Positions 44,115 through 54,166 of a stretch of DNA of 64,000 nucleotides are shown piece after piece. Source of the stretch: Paenibacillus mellifer. Lineage in GTDB: Bacteria; Bacillota; Bacilli; Paenibacillales; Paenibacillaceae. How positions within the stretch are numbered: position 1 is the first letter of the stretch; each line of letters begins with the position of its first letter. The stretch covers positions 62,001-126,000 of the forward strand of contig NZ_JALPRK010000005.1 in the NCBI RefSeq assembly GCF_023195895.1, written 5' to 3'. The notes under the pieces are model-generated. The model had not been told where the DNA came from. It saw only the letters and a program-made list of their open reading frames with translations, and did not search any database. The position numbers and the translations under genes are program-made.

Positions 44115-45416
44115 TTATAAGATAAATCCGAATAGAACCACGGCTACGATCGTCATTGCTAAACCGACGATGCTTTCATACAAGGCAACCTTCATCCGAT
44201 CCTTCATGCTCATGCCCATCGCATTCCGTGTCACGTGGAAGTAGGTTCCATGCGGCAGGTGGTCGATGACCGTAGCACCCGCATGGGTCATTACTGCAGC
44301 CGATAGAGGAGCAACGCCTGTATTAAGAATCGCATTCGAGAAGGAGCCCGTGGCCAAAATAACCCCTGTTGAAGTCGATGCCGTTGCCCCAGCCATCAAC
44401 ACGCCTGCGATAGGTGCCAAGAAGACTCCGGAGATGCCCAACGATTCAACCAATGCAACAACCTCTGCGGGTAGGGTAGAAGCCGTAATCAATCCACCAA
44501 TGGCACCTGCCCCAATAATAATCAAGATCGTTGGAGTCATTCGATTCAAACCGGCCGTGCAATAGTTCAGTATATCTTTCGATTTGCCTAAAGCTAAGGC
44601 ACCGACTACGCCGGCAAACGGTAAAATAAACAATGAATCAATCTTAAGCTTTTCTAAAAAGTCTGCGCCAAGCATCGAGCCAATGGGACTAATCATCAAC
44701 AGCACAATCGCGATGACTGGAGCTACCAAAGCTTTGGATAAAGGAGGCAGGTTCTTTGAACTGGATTTATCCAATTCAGCTGCTTCTTGATCTGTTACTT
44801 TCGTGCCTTTAAATTTATTGAATGATGCGATAATGACAGTAACGGCCAATCCAACAAGCGCAGGAACGACTCCACCAAGCATGACCTGGTTTACATCGAG
44901 CTGAAATCCGCCGGCTGCTGCAATAGTGTTTGGGTTCGGTGAGATAATGTTGCCCGCCTTACCTCCACCAGAGAGGGCTACGAGCAAAGCGATTTTGGAG
45001 TACCCCATTTTATTACCTACCGATAACGCGATCGGAGCAACAATCAAGACGGCCACAGGAATGAATACCCCTACTGCTGTGATCACCATGGTAGCGAGCG
45101 CAAGGGATAGCATCGCTTTCGTTCCACCTAGTTTATCAACGATGAATTCTGCAATGGTTCCGGCTGACCCCGATTCCATCATCACGCCGGCAAAAACACC
45201 TGCAGCGATAATTCGTATAACGGTACCTTGTACACTTTGAGTTCCAGAAATCAGGATGTTGATGACTTCCGAAAAATTCGCACCGCCTATAAACGCACCA
45301 ACAATTGCTCCTAGAATTAGTGCATAAGTGGGCGCTAGTCTCAACAAAATTAATATAATCGCTAGCGCCAAACCCGCTAAAGCGCCAATCCAGGATATAT
45401 CTAATGCTGCTGTCAT
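44115..45416 (-). CDS. GntP-family permease
   Basis: 433 residues with about 12-14 membrane helices, the loop LSGGGKAGNIISPNPNTIAAA near 150 and the C-terminal HLPHGTYFHVTRNAMGMSMKDR typical of gluconate/H+ symporters. Given the kinase partner, glycerate or a related acid is the likely substrate (inference). GAGGAGG precedes the ATG. Confidence 0.92.
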   Translation of the reverse strand: MTAALDISWIGALAGLALAIILILLRLAPTYALILGAIVGAFIGGANFSEVINILISGTQSVQGTVIRIIAAGVFAGVMMESGSAGTIAEFIVDKLGGTKAMLSLALATMVITAVGVFIPVAVLIVAPIALSVGNKMGYSKIALLVALSGGGKAGNIISPNPNTIAAAGGFQLDVNQVMLGGVVPALVGLAVTVIIASFNKFKGTKVTDQEAAELDKSSSKNLPPLSKALVAPVIAIVLLMISPIGSMLGADFLEKLKIDSLFILPFAGVVGALALGKSKDILNYCTAGLNRMTPTILIIIGAGAIGGLITASTLPAEVVALVESLGISGVFLAPIAGVLMAGATASTSTGVILATGSFSNAILNTGVAPLSAAVMTHAGATVIDHLPHGTYFHVTRNAMGMSMKDRMKVALYESIVGLAMTIVAVVLFGFIL

Positions 45417-45579
45417 CTAAAAAATCCTCCTCAGGTTGATTGTTCTAATTCGGTGACCCTATTATTACAATGCACCGTACTATTAAACCTCATTCACATA
45501 GCCTCGGTCTCTATCTATTGTTGTGCAATTGCGATGTGGTAAAGTTATCCCTCCTTAAAAGTTCCTAAATTCACTAACT

Positions 45580-45593
45580 TGAATACGGTTTCA
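45580..45593 (-). promoter_or_regulatory. candidate cre (CcpA) site upstream of the permease
   Basis: TGAATACGGTTTCA matches the cre consensus TGWAANCGNTNWCA in all but one position; it lies about 165 bases before the permease start. Carbon catabolite control of glycerate use would fit. Confidence 0.45.
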
Positions 45594-45800
45594 TTATATT
45601 AAGAATTAGGTAATCAAACAATTGATATTCCAATGAATATAATTGTGCATATGCACTAAATTTGTTCGCCTCTATGATTTTCCTATTCACTCGGAGAATT
45701 GATAATAACCTTTATAAGGAGACTTGAAATCTATTACCTGATTTAGTCGGCAAGGACGGGTTCATTGCTTGAGCTAATGGAATATTATCAACTTTAATAG

Positions 45801-45836
45801 CTTCACTGACAGCGGATGTCAGTGAAGTCATTTTAT
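45801..45836 (+). terminator. strong hairpin upstream of the DJ-1 remnant
   Basis: CTTCACTGACA and TGTCAGTGAAG form a perfect 11-bp stem around GCGGA, followed by TCATTTTATT. It may be a terminator or an operator. The rest of 45417-45910 holds no gene. Confidence 0.55.
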
Positions 45837-45910
45837 TATGATGATAATCATGGATTACCGATGGATGATTGGTATCACTTGATGAATTGTAAAATAAGGA
45901 GAACTTGCAA

Positions 45911-46427
45911 ATGAATAATACGGTATATCTTTATGTTTTTGACACAATGGCAGACTGGGAAGTAGGCTACTTAACTGCCGAACTGAACTCGGGAAGATTT
46001 TATAAAAAGGGGCTGGCCCCATCAAAAATAGTCACCGTGGGAATTGATAAGACTCCAGTAACTACAATGGGCGGATTGAAATACTGCCTGACATCAATTT
46101 GGATGAGTGCAGCATTGAAAGATCGGTGGTGCTACAATGGGACTTGCCCAGACAGGATTGCTGAATTCACGTGGGCATACAAGTAATGATCTGGAATACC
46201 TCAAAATGATCTGTCCCACTTATAATGGAGAAAATTATTACAAGATGGAGTCTGCTGTAACTGATGGAAAACTGATCACAGCATCTGGAATAACTCAGTT
46301 GGAATTTTCTACACACATCTTGAAAGCTTTGGATGTGTTTTCTCCAAAAACATTAGACGACTGGTATAACCTTAATAAGACTAATGATTCTAAATATTAC
46401 TATGAGCTGATGAATTCAATACAATGA
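45911..46427 (+). pseudogene. DJ-1/PfpI-family protein, decayed
   Basis: The start is intact (AAGGAG, ATG 45911, YLYVFDTMADWEVGYLTAEL, VTTMGGLK). One base is lost near 46080, where the frame should continue as LPDINLDECSIE, and about 50-60 codons carrying the catalytic nucleophile region are missing near 46115. A second frame then gives ATMGLAQTGLLNSR to the normal C-terminus (YYYELMNSIQ). Not functional. Confidence 0.85.
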
Positions 46428-46485
46428 AGGTCCCAACGACTTTACATTGCGAGTAAATCGATTGACCAATACTGCACGTTGGTTC

Positions 46486-46535
46486 AATAAAAAAGGCTAC
46501 TCGATTTTGAAATGCCGATCACGACCCAAAATCGG
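46486..46535 (-). terminator. terminator downstream of the SDR gene
   Basis: Read on the minus strand, GGC-CGATTTT pairs with AAAATCG-GCC (bulge AGTA), followed by TTTTTTATT. A second hairpin (CAACG/CGTTG) precedes it. Confidence 0.6.
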
Positions 46536-46582
46536 CCTAAGAACGCTCGCTTCAACGTTTTAAGGCCGTTGCGTTTTTATTC

Positions 46583-47365
46583 TTAAAGTCTAGTCCCCCC
46601 AGTAGCGTCAATAAACTGCCCCGTAACCCATCGTGCTTCCTCAGAAGCTATAAACGCAACGATATCCGCAACGTCCTCGGTAGTTCCCACTCTCCCGAAT
46701 GCAGACATTGAAGCGGCTTCAGCATGAGCCTCCGGGAGGGCGAGCCAATCCTTGTTCATATCCGTAGCCGTTACTCCCGGTCTTACCGCATTCACTGTAA
46801 TTCCTTTTGCCGCAAAATGTGGCGCCAAAGCCAAGGTCAGTGTCTCAACAGCGCCTTTGGAAGCCGAATAAATGGTTTGCATTGGACCGGCAACCCGAGT
46901 AAAGCCTGTAGAAATGTTAATGATTCGTCCGCCGTTACGTATAAAAGGACTGGCTGCTTGAATAAGAAAATAAGGAGCTTTCAGGTTCACATTAACGACT
47001 TCTTCAAACGTTTCAATTGTCGTTTCTTCAAAAGGAATGGCCGGCGCAATTCCTGCATTGTTAACTAAAATGTCCAAGTGCACGGTTCCAATTTCCGAGC
47101 GGACCGCCTCCTCAAGTGTATTCCACAGCTGCTTTACACCGGTAAGGCCATCATTTAGTTCTGCCTGGAGGGCTACTGCCTTTGAGCCCAATGCTTGAAG
47201 TTCATCAACAACCTTTAAAGCCGCTTCCCGATTGTTGGCGTAATGTACGCCGATCCATTCCGCGCCGCCTGCCGCTAATTTCTTGGCAATTTCAGCACCG
47301 ATCCCACGACTTGCTCCTGTAACCAAGGCAACTTTACCACTAAACTTTCCTACGCTTTTCGACAT
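46583..47365 (-). CDS. SDR-family oxidoreductase
   Basis: 260 residues, classical SDR: TGASRGIG (16-23), LVNNAGIAP near 102, Ser of NISTG near 150, YSASKG (active Tyr and Lys) near 168, and PG near 198. The C-terminal WVTGQFIDATGG is typical. Similar to 3-oxoacyl-ACP reductase-like enzymes; substrate unknown. Divergent from a TetR gene with matched operators. Confidence 0.92.
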   Translation of the reverse strand: MSKSVGKFSGKVALVTGASRGIGAEIAKKLAAGGAEWIGVHYANNREAALKVVDELQALGSKAVALQAELNDGLTGVKQLWNTLEEAVRSEIGTVHLDILVNNAGIAPAIPFEETTIETFEEVVNVNLKAPYFLIQAASPFIRNGGRIINISTGFTRVAGPMQTIYSASKGAVETLTLALAPHFAAKGITVNAVRPGVTATDMNKDWLALPEAHAEAASMSAFGRVGTTEDVADIVAFIASEEARWVTGQFIDATGGTRL

Positions 47366-47431
47366 ATCATCCCTGCTCCTTTATTGAAAATTTTAAGCCA
47401 TGTCCACGCCCCCGGGGTTTTGGTGAAATAT

Positions 47432-47447
47432 CATAACGGTCGTTATG
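47432..47447. promoter_or_regulatory. TetR-type operator O1 near the SDR start
   Basis: CATAACG-GT-CGTTATG is a perfect palindrome 67 bases before the SDR gene. A related copy lies at 47567. Confidence 0.65.
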
Positions 47448-47566
47448 TTATATCATGTTAACCAATCTGGTGGGAACTGTCAATTACTCAATTACAGAAT
47501 CTATCATGCTATTTCCAGCGCACGTTTACTGCAGGCTCTTGTCCGATCGAACGGCTGGCAGCAATT

Positions 47567-47582
47567 CGTAACGTGTGTTATG
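47567..47582. promoter_or_regulatory. TetR-type operator O2 near the tetR start
   Basis: CGTAACG-TG-TGTTATG matches O1 with few differences and lies 35 bases before the tetR start, fitting autoregulation. Confidence 0.55.
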
Positions 47583-47616
47583 ATAACGTACAGAAAAAAT
47601 AGAGGTGATCTTACGG

Positions 47617-48228
47617 ATGGGACGTACTCGCGAATTCGATGTGGAACAGGCACTGGACGCGGCACTTTGCGTGTTTTGGCGCAAGGGCTACGAGGGTACA
47701 TCGTACACCGACCTGACGCAGGCCACGGGTGTCGAACGCCCCGCGCTTTACTCGGCGTTTGGCAATAAAGAAGCGTTGTTCCGCCAAGTTTTGGAACGTT
47801 ACTACGAGCACTATCATGATTTCTTCCCGGCGGCGATAGCATTGCCGACCTCGAGGGAGGTGGTCGCACACCTCTTCCGCAGCGCGGCCGATTTGCAAAC
47901 TCGTTACCCGGATCATAGAGGATGTCTATATGTCCACGGCGACTTGGCTGGCTCGGATGAGTCTGAGCCGATCCGCCTGGCCTTAATCGATGCGCGTGCG
48001 GAGGGAGAGACGTTGCTGCGGGATCGCCTGGAACGGGCAAAGCAAGAAGGGGATCTGCCGCAGACCGCGAACTGTACTGCACTAGCCGCATTTGTGATGG
48101 CTGTACTCCACGGGATGGCGGTCCAAGCCAAGGCCGGCTTCAGTCGCGATATGCTGGAAGCTGTTGCGGAGCAAGCGCTCTCCACATGGCCTACCGGAAG
48201 TTCCACGTTTACGAGCAAGTCCTCTTAA
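47617..48228 (+). CDS. TetR-family regulator
   Basis: 203 residues. HTH at 9-50 (EQALDAALCVFWRKGYEGTSYTDLTQATGVERPALYSAFGNKEALF). The C-terminal region (GCLYVHGDL near 105) is of the TetR_C type common in regulators of reductases. ATG 47617 follows AGAGGTGA. Likely represses itself and the divergent SDR gene. Confidence 0.9.
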   Translation: MGRTREFDVEQALDAALCVFWRKGYEGTSYTDLTQATGVERPALYSAFGNKEALFRQVLERYYEHYHDFFPAAIALPTSREVVAHLFRSAADLQTRYPDHRGCLYVHGDLAGSDESEPIRLALIDARAEGETLLRDRLERAKQEGDLPQTANCTALAAFVMAVLHGMAVQAKAGFSRDMLEAVAEQALSTWPTGSSTFTSKSS

Positions 48229-48295
48229 GCTTATGGACTTCGTGTTACACGAAGATAGGCGAGATGCATTTATTTTATTGCAAGGAGGATCACGC

Positions 48296-48751
48296 ATGTA
48301 TACGGTCAAAGAAGCCGCTCAGATCACGGGGCTTACCGAGCACGCCATACGCTTCTACACGGATAAAGGGTTGGTCCCAAGCTTACAACGGAATCAGAAC
48401 AACATTCGGATGTTCGATGAAGAATCGATCAATTGGCTGCATGGCATCAAATGTCTCAAGCAGTCCGGGATGCCAATTGAAGTGATCAAAACGTACGTTG
48501 ATCTCTGTCTCGAAGGGGATGCGACGATTCCGCAACGTTTCGCTCTTATGATGGAGCATAAAGAAGCGGCGATCGCTAAGCTCGAAGAAGCCAAACGGCA
48601 TGTAGCTCATATGGAAGAGAAAACCTTGCTATATCAGGCCATTCTGGAGCACCGCTCTCCAGATACGACGAATCCCGGCAATTGGGACAAAATTCGGCAT
48701 ATGCATCGTGATGTATTTTATTCGGCTTTACCTATGGTTCAGAAGGCTTGA
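48296..48751 (+). CDS. MerR-family regulator
   Basis: 151 residues: winged helix YTVKEAAQITGLTEHAIRFYTDKGLVPS at 2-29, then NIRMFDEESINWLHGIKCLKQSGMPIEVIKTY, and a coiled-coil dimerisation helix. No metal-binding Cys cluster, so of the small-molecule type. AAGGAGG is 7 bases upstream. It may have been acquired with the SDR/TetR pair. Confidence 0.9.
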   Translation: MYTVKEAAQITGLTEHAIRFYTDKGLVPSLQRNQNNIRMFDEESINWLHGIKCLKQSGMPIEVIKTYVDLCLEGDATIPQRFALMMEHKEAAIAKLEEAKRHVAHMEEKTLLYQAILEHRSPDTTNPGNWDKIRHMHRDVFYSALPMVQKA

Positions 48752-48767
48752 GAGGGTGCGATAAAAA

Positions 48768-48799
48768 GAAGTAGCTTCCGAATGGAAACTACTTCTTAG
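48768..48799 (+). terminator. rho-independent terminator-like hairpin
   Basis: AAGAAGTAG-C-TTCC pairs with GGAA-A-CTACTTCTT; weak T tract after. Confidence 0.6.
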
Positions 48800-48915
48800 A
48801 TTTCTAGGCTTACAAATCGACCAAATTTAATTAATCACCACCGATGAATTCCGCATTATTCCTTCGTCTACATGTACAGAAGGACCAAATTAATGAGGAA
48901 GGTTGTTGATTTAGA

Positions 48916-49311
48916 ATGGGAGCCCAAATTTACGCTTATCTGATGTCGGAGGATGCAAGAAGCCAGGCCAACTTCTACATAGCGGCTTTAGGCGGAGAAA
49001 TTCAATTTCTGGCTACCTACGGGGAAGCGCCGGGAACACCTGAGGCGATGAAGGAGAAGGTCATGCATCTGGCTTTGACCGTAGCCGGGACGAACACCTT
49101 AATGTTTGCGGACTCTCTTGAGCCGGTATCGTACAATCGCAGCACCAGTATCTCGATCGTTTATGATGATTTGGCGGAAGCCACAACGGCCTATGCCAAC
49201 TTAAGTCAGGGCGGAGAGAGTAAGTATCCGTTCGCCCTTCAACCATGGGGAGCTCATTACGGAGAAGTGATCGATAAATTTGGCGTCACGTGGATGATTA
49301 CCAAACAGTAA
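48916..49311 (+). CDS. VOC-family protein (PhnB-like)
   Basis: 131 residues with the PhnB-type glyoxalase pattern: YLMSEDARSQANFYIAALGG, HLALTVAGTNTLMFAD and the C-terminal PWGAHYGEVIDKFGVTWMI. Fold known for dioxygenase- and resistance-type proteins; metal ligands are not clearly complete. Single gene with its own terminator. Confidence 0.85.
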   Translation: MGAQIYAYLMSEDARSQANFYIAALGGEIQFLATYGEAPGTPEAMKEKVMHLALTVAGTNTLMFADSLEPVSYNRSTSISIVYDDLAEATTAYANLSQGGESKYPFALQPWGAHYGEVIDKFGVTWMITKQ

Positions 49312-49327
49312 GCTTAGGCTGTCGAGG

Positions 49328-49353
49328 TCCGTGCCTCGACGGCTTTTTACTTT
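49328..49353 (+). terminator. rho-independent terminator of the VOC gene
   Basis: GCTGTCGAGG/CCTCGACGGC stem with one G-T pair and TTTTT after it. Confidence 0.85.
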
Positions 49354-49410
49354 GCGGCGTTGCTTGAGATTAGCACAACTTGACTCCAACACATCCAGCG
49401 GTTATGATTT

Positions 49411-49428
49411 ACTCAACGATCGTTTAGT
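49411..49428. promoter_or_regulatory. operator upstream of tetR (ABC exporter unit)
   Basis: ACTCAACGATCGTTTAGT, an imperfect palindrome centred on CGATCG; a closely matching copy stands before the ABC genes at 50097. Confidence 0.6.
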
Positions 49429-49449
49429 GAAAGGAAAGAAGGTCTACGA

Positions 49450-50079
49450 ATGCCAACCGAGCGGAGAACCAACCGAATAACCAGCCGGGATCTGCAAGCG
49501 GCTGAACGCAGGCAGCAAATCCTTGATATCGCAAAACGGCTGTTTGCGGAGAAGGGATATCATGCGACCTCCATGCGCGAATTAAATAAAGAGATTGGCA
49601 TGGCGGAGGCGTTAACCTATCATTATTTTCCCGGGGGCAAGCTGGAAATCCTGAAATCAGTACTGCAAACCGCTCAGGAGGAGCGAATCTCCAAGTTTGT
49701 GGTCTTCTTCAAGGAACTATTCCAAGGCGGGAAGGTACTGGATGAGGTTTTGCTTCAGCTCACCTACGGAATTGCCCAGCGTATCCAGGAGGATCAACAA
49801 TACTTCCAGATCTTGATGCGGGAACGGAAATTACTTGGACAAGAGCAGCAAGATGCTTTGGATGAGCTGACCAAACAACCGTTTGCGGCCCTAGCCGATT
49901 ACCTGTCGAAGCAATCCGCCCAGGGAAATGTCCGGGAGATGGATTTTGAGATGGCCGCCTCGCAATTTCTATCCCATGTTGTAGTATCTGTTGTCCGGGA
50001 AATCCTGAATGGCCGGGAGCTGTCCCAGAAAGAGATGCAGCGGATCGCCCGTTTTTATGTACAACTGTGGGCGAAGTAA
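49450..50079 (+). CDS. TetR-family regulator of an ABC exporter
   Basis: 209 residues; HTH about 20-66 (RRQQILDIAKRLFAEKGYHA, ELNKEIGMAEALTYHYFPGGK). The C-terminal domain is helical with no recognised ligand site. It is followed after 74 bases by the ABC transporter genes and shares an operator motif with them. Confidence 0.9.
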   Translation: MPTERRTNRITSRDLQAAERRQQILDIAKRLFAEKGYHATSMRELNKEIGMAEALTYHYFPGGKLEILKSVLQTAQEERISKFVVFFKELFQGGKVLDEVLLQLTYGIAQRIQEDQQYFQILMRERKLLGQEQQDALDELTKQPFAALADYLSKQSAQGNVREMDFEMAASQFLSHVVVSVVREILNGRELSQKEMQRIARFYVQLWAK

Positions 50080-50096
50080 ATTTTTTTGACTATTTT

Positions 50097-50114
50097 ACTC
50101 AACGAACGTTCAAT
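50097..50114. promoter_or_regulatory. operator upstream of the ABC exporter genes
   Basis: ACTCAACGAACGTTCAAT matches the copy at 49411 in 15 of 18 positions; TTGACT at 50086 may be the -35 element. Confidence 0.6.
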
Positions 50115-50153
50115 CAAATAAGATGTATCTGTAAAAATAGGAGGGCATCTGCG

Positions 50154-51083
50154 ATGGAAGAAATCATCCGCACCGAGCATCTGACCAAACGTTATGGCAG
50201 CCGAACCGTCGTTAACGAGGTTTCGATGACAGTAAAGAGAGGGGAAATCTACGGCTTCCTCGGCCTAAATGGCGCCGGTAAGACAACAACGATCCGCTGC
50301 TTACTGGGGATGAATAAACCTACCTCAGGAGAGGTCTATTTATTCGGTAGAAAGCTTACCCAAGGGGGAGAAGCGTTTTGGAAACGCGTGGGTTATCTGG
50401 TGGAGACCCCGGCTGCCTATCCCACATTTACGGTAAGGGAGAACCTAAAGCTGTTCGCGGGGCTGCGTGGAATTCGGGAGCGGAGTGCCGTGGAGGCGGT
50501 GATGGAGCAACTGAATATGAGCGAATATGCCGACACTCAGGCTAAGCATTTATCGCTGGGCAACGCACAAAAGCTCGGATTAGCCAAAGCGCTGCTACAT
50601 CATCCGGAGATCTTGATTCTCGACGAACCCACTAACGCGCTCGATCCGGCCGGAATCGTTGAAGTCCGCGAACTGCTACGAAATTTAGCTGAACGGCATG
50701 GGGTGACCGTATTTATTTCAAGTCATATTTTAGAAGAGATTTCGAAGATCGCCACACGAATCGGAATCATTCATCGCGGAGTACTTCTGCAGGAACTATC
50801 GGCGGACGAATTTGAACAACTCCGGCAAAAACGCCTCTATATCGGGGTCAACGATCAGACGGAGGCCGCGCGAACCGTCCTGAGAAGTGGCGGTTATCAT
50901 GTCCGGGTCACCGATAACGGGGAATTGGAGGTATCCGATGAACACGCCATCCGACAACCGGAGAACGTGGCGAAGCTGCTAACGGATGCGCGTCTTCCAC
51001 TCGCTCTATTGAAGGTGGAGGAAGAGGATTTGGAGGATTATTTTCTCAAAACAATTGGAGCCAAAGGGGGAACGGAAGAATGA
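50154..51083 (+). CDS. ABC transporter ATP-binding protein (BcrA/NatA-like)
   Basis: 309 residues. Walker A is GLNGAGKTTT near 41, Walker B LILDEPTNALDPAG near 157, H-loop FISSHILEEI. The signature is altered to LSLGNAQK in place of LSGGQ, as seen in other BcrA-type subunits. ATG 50154 follows AGGAGGG. Exports a peptide antibiotic or similar with the next gene. Confidence 0.92.
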   Translation: MEEIIRTEHLTKRYGSRTVVNEVSMTVKRGEIYGFLGLNGAGKTTTIRCLLGMNKPTSGEVYLFGRKLTQGGEAFWKRVGYLVETPAAYPTFTVRENLKLFAGLRGIRERSAVEAVMEQLNMSEYADTQAKHLSLGNAQKLGLAKALLHHPEILILDEPTNALDPAGIVEVRELLRNLAERHGVTVFISSHILEEISKIATRIGIIHRGVLLQELSADEFEQLRQKRLYIGVNDQTEAARTVLRSGGYHVRVTDNGELEVSDEHAIRQPENVAKLLTDARLPLALLKVEEEDLEDYFLKTIGAKGGTEE

Positions 51084-51790
51084 GATCTTTGCTTGCAGCC
51101 ATTCGGACCGAAAATACGAAGCTATACCGTTCCTATGTATTGTGGGGAACCCTGGTATTCTTCTTGTTCGTTACGGCCATTCGCGTTGGCGAGGGGGATT
51201 GGAATACTTATCTTAGTAATGTCGTGTTTATGTTTGCGAGCGTGTTTGGTATTGTCGGCTTTGGCGTGGTTGCGGGTTGGACGTTTGGACGAGAATATGC
51301 TGACCGTACCATGAAGGATTTGCTGGCACTTCCCGTATCACGGGGGAAAATCGTTGCCGCCAAATCGATGTCGGCGATTGTCGGGTGTCTGGTGGTCGTT
51401 CTGATCACCGTGGGCTTTGCGCTCTTGTTGGGTCTTGTCGTGGGTGTGCCTGGCTTTTCGATGGATAAGGTGCTGCATCTTGTGCTCCAATTGTTGATTA
51501 TTTCCGCTATACATCTGTTCATGTGCGGCCCGGTGATATGGATCGCCTGTGTATCACGCGGTTACTTGGCTCCGATGGCTTTCGCCTTTTGTACGCTGAT
51601 GGTTGCCCTAATCGGGGGACCGACGCGTCTAGGCGCCTATCTCCCATGGTCAATCCCGGCTCTTCAGCTGGCGCAGAGCGGCGGGGCTGTATTCCCGTTG
51701 GAACCGGTAAGCTATATCATCCCTATCGTTGTGGGCTTTGCGGGTTATCTCGGGACATGGGCATGGTGGCGTTGGGCGGATCAGAAGTAA
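51080..51790 (+). CDS. ABC-2 permease partner
   Basis: 236 residues with six hydrophobic segments (from about 19-42 to 210-232) and DRTMKDLLALPVSRGKIVAAK typical of BcrB/NatB-like permeases. Overlaps the ATPase stop by 4 bases. Confidence 0.9.
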   Translation: MRSLLAAIRTENTKLYRSYVLWGTLVFFLFVTAIRVGEGDWNTYLSNVVFMFASVFGIVGFGVVAGWTFGREYADRTMKDLLALPVSRGKIVAAKSMSAIVGCLVVVLITVGFALLLGLVVGVPGFSMDKVLHLVLQLLIISAIHLFMCGPVIWIACVSRGYLAPMAFAFCTLMVALIGGPTRLGAYLPWSIPALQLAQSGGAVFPLEPVSYIIPIVVGFAGYLGTWAWWRWADQK

Positions 51791-51818
51791 GGCTTGAAGA
51801 AGCGGCCGAGAAGTAGTT

Positions 51819-51858
51819 AACCCGAACCACGCTGCAGCATTGCAGGATGATTCGGGTT
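51819..51858. terminator. bidirectional hairpin between the permease and the chemoreceptor gene
   Basis: AACCCGAA (51819) pairs with TTCGGGTT (51851). The two flanking genes converge here. Confidence 0.65.
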
Positions 51859-51882
51859 CGTGGGTTTTGAGGCCTTGGTGGA

Positions 51883-53919
51883 CTAAGATTTAGGTTTCAG
51901 TTGGAACTGCTTGATCTGATTGTTCAATGATACCGAAATGTCGTTGAGTTGACCCGCGTGGCTGGAGACCTCCTGGGCGCTGGCCAGCATTTCTTCGGAC
52001 GAGGCGGAGATTTCTTCCGAAGAGGCGGACATTTCTTGGGCAAAGGCCGAAACGGCCGATACTTTATCGACGACGGTGTCTTTGGTTTGAAGCGTGTTTT
52101 GGATGTTAAGGTAAGTTTCTTCGATCAATGGAGCAATCGCCGATATCGCTTCAAGAATATCCCGGAAGGAATCAGTCGTGAGCTCAACCGATTGCACCTG
52201 GTTACCCATGAGGTCTTCCACTTCGTGAGACGTGTGAAGGACTTCCTTCGTTTCAACGGCAATGGATTCGATCAATGCTTGGATCTGTTCCGTAGCGATT
52301 TTGGATTGCTCCGCCAATTTGCGAACTTCTCCGGCGACGACAGCGAAACCTGCCCCTGCCTCCCCGGCTCTGGACGCCTCAATTGCGGCATTTAATGCTA
52401 GCAGATTCGTTTGATTGGAGATTCCGTTAATGGTTTGGGTAATCATGCCGATTTGCGAGACGCTGTCTGCGAGCGCCGTCAGTTTGACGTGGACCTCTTG
52501 GACGGCTGCCGTCAAGCTTCCGCTGGAGGAAGAGACGATCTCGATGTTTTCTTTGCCTACGCCGGCTTTGTCCTCTGCTCCATCAACATGATGTTTCACC
52601 GAAGCCATCTTATCCTGAATTCCATCGAGATGTTCCGCCAATTCCGACATCAACTCGACCATTTGCGTCAGCTCGTCCGCTTGCGAAGCCGTTCCTTCGG
52701 CCACGTGCTGAATCGCGGTCGCGACCTCGCTGGAAGCAGAGCTTAACTGGGTGGAGGCCGTAGCCAACTGTGCGGACATGTCGTCCGTTTGATCGGCTTT
52801 GCTCTGAATGCCGGATACGACGCCTCGCAAATGGATGACCATGTCTCTGAAACTAAAAGCTAAGGCACCAACTTCGTCTTTGCCTTTTGCCGTAATCTCG
52901 TGATATAGTTCGCCGTCAGCCACTTCCTTGGAGGCTTTGGCCAACTGTTGGATCGGCTTGATCACCCGATTGGTAATAAAGAGCAAAATGAGCGAGATTA
53001 GAATATAAGCAGCCGCACTGACCACCGTTGTGAGCCACATAATCTGGTTTATGGTTTGTTCCGTATTTTCCATCGAAAGTCCAATGTCGATTGCGCCAAG
53101 AACTTTGCCGTCCTTTTTGATTGGGAGAATGATATCGTAGACCTTCGTTTTCTCTTTCTCGTAATAATACGTTGAAGTGTACGTCTTGCCTTGTTGTATT
53201 GCCGTCTTACTTCCCTCATCATCCAGGGAAATGCCGATTCTTTCCGGATCTGAATGGGCGGTCGCCTTCAAGTTCGGATCGATGAAGAGGGCATATACGA
53301 TTTCTTCGTTTTTGCTCAGATTGTTGATTAAATACTGGTACCCAACACTGTCTGTAAACGCCTGGATTTTGTTGGCCAAAATACCGATCTGAATAACTCC
53401 GCCGTCGCTTCGTTTCACGTATCCGTATTTATAGTAGTCCCCCGTCTCCTTGCTTTTTCTGATGTCTTCCACATAGAAAGCGGCTCCGCCGCCAAGAACC
53501 TGCTGGGCCTTATGTTCTTTGCCGAAAACGGTTCCTATGCTGGTGGGCAGATTGGAGTATTCGATCGTACCGGACGCGTCAGCCAAATTGATCTCGTCGA
53601 CTTCAAATTGCTTGGCAATGGCAGTCAAATATTCATTATTGGTGGCCGACTGAATGTTTGCATTCAGATAACCGCCTAACGTTCGGATATCAGCTTCTGT
53701 AGAGGAATTGATGATTTCGAGTGCTGAGGAGCTCATTTCAAGCTGCGAGACCGCTTGATTTGCGATCAGGAGCCCGTCATTTTTCATTTGGTTTAGTAGA
53801 CTTCGTTCTGTAATGTTGGTCACGCTAAAAGCAATAACCAGAATCGCAATCAATACGCTTGCGAGGGGAATACCTAACAGTTTTAGCCGGATGGAATGCA
53901 GGTTAAACAAATTCTTCAT
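51883..53919 (-). CDS. methyl-accepting chemotaxis protein
   Basis: 678 residues: one membrane helix at about 12-34, an extracellular double-Cache sensor region (about 40-285), a second helix (about 293-315), HAMP (about 316-368) and a cytoplasmic signalling domain with the hairpin tip [20 protein letters not shown] then [20 protein letters not shown]. Acts in the cell membrane to steer CheA. AAAGGA precedes the ATG. The ligand is unknown; the sugar uptake cluster is divergent from it. Confidence 0.93.
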   Translation of the reverse strand: MKNLFNLHSIRLKLLGIPLASVLIAILVIAFSVTNITERSLLNQMKNDGLLIANQAVSQLEMSSSALEIINSSTEADIRTLGGYLNANIQSATNNEYLTAIAKQFEVDEINLADASGTIEYSNLPTSIGTVFGKEHKAQQVLGGGAAFYVEDIRKSKETGDYYKYGYVKRSDGGVIQIGILANKIQAFTDSVGYQYLINNLSKNEEIVYALFIDPNLKATAHSDPERIGISLDDEGSKTAIQQGKTYTSTYYYEKEKTKVYDIILPIKKDGKVLGAIDIGLSMENTEQTINQIMWLTTVVSAAAYILISLILLFITNRVIKPIQQLAKASKEVADGELYHEITAKGKDEVGALAFSFRDMVIHLRGVVSGIQSKADQTDDMSAQLATASTQLSSASSEVATAIQHVAEGTASQADELTQMVELMSELAEHLDGIQDKMASVKHHVDGAEDKAGVGKENIEIVSSSSGSLTAAVQEVHVKLTALADSVSQIGMITQTINGISNQTNLLALNAAIEASRAGEAGAGFAVVAGEVRKLAEQSKIATEQIQALIESIAVETKEVLHTSHEVEDLMGNQVQSVELTTDSFRDILEAISAIAPLIEETYLNIQNTLQTKDTVVDKVSAVSAFAQEMSASSEEISASSEEMLASAQEVSSHAGQLNDISVSLNNQIKQFQLKPKS

Positions 53920-54166
53920 GTTTTACGCCGTCCTTTATGCAGTCTTTTTTGGGTAATAAGGCCTAACCATTATACCTGCCTTTGACATATTAATCTGTGT
54001 CATTTGTACTAGTTGCTTTGGTTTTTGTAACGGCGGTCCTGCAGCAACGCAACGCAATAAATATCTAAAATCTTAAATAAAAAATGAGAGCCCCGAATAA
54101 ATTGTTAATTAACAACACCAATGGGATCATTTATAATGAATGAAACGGTTTGGGAGAGTTGGCTTT

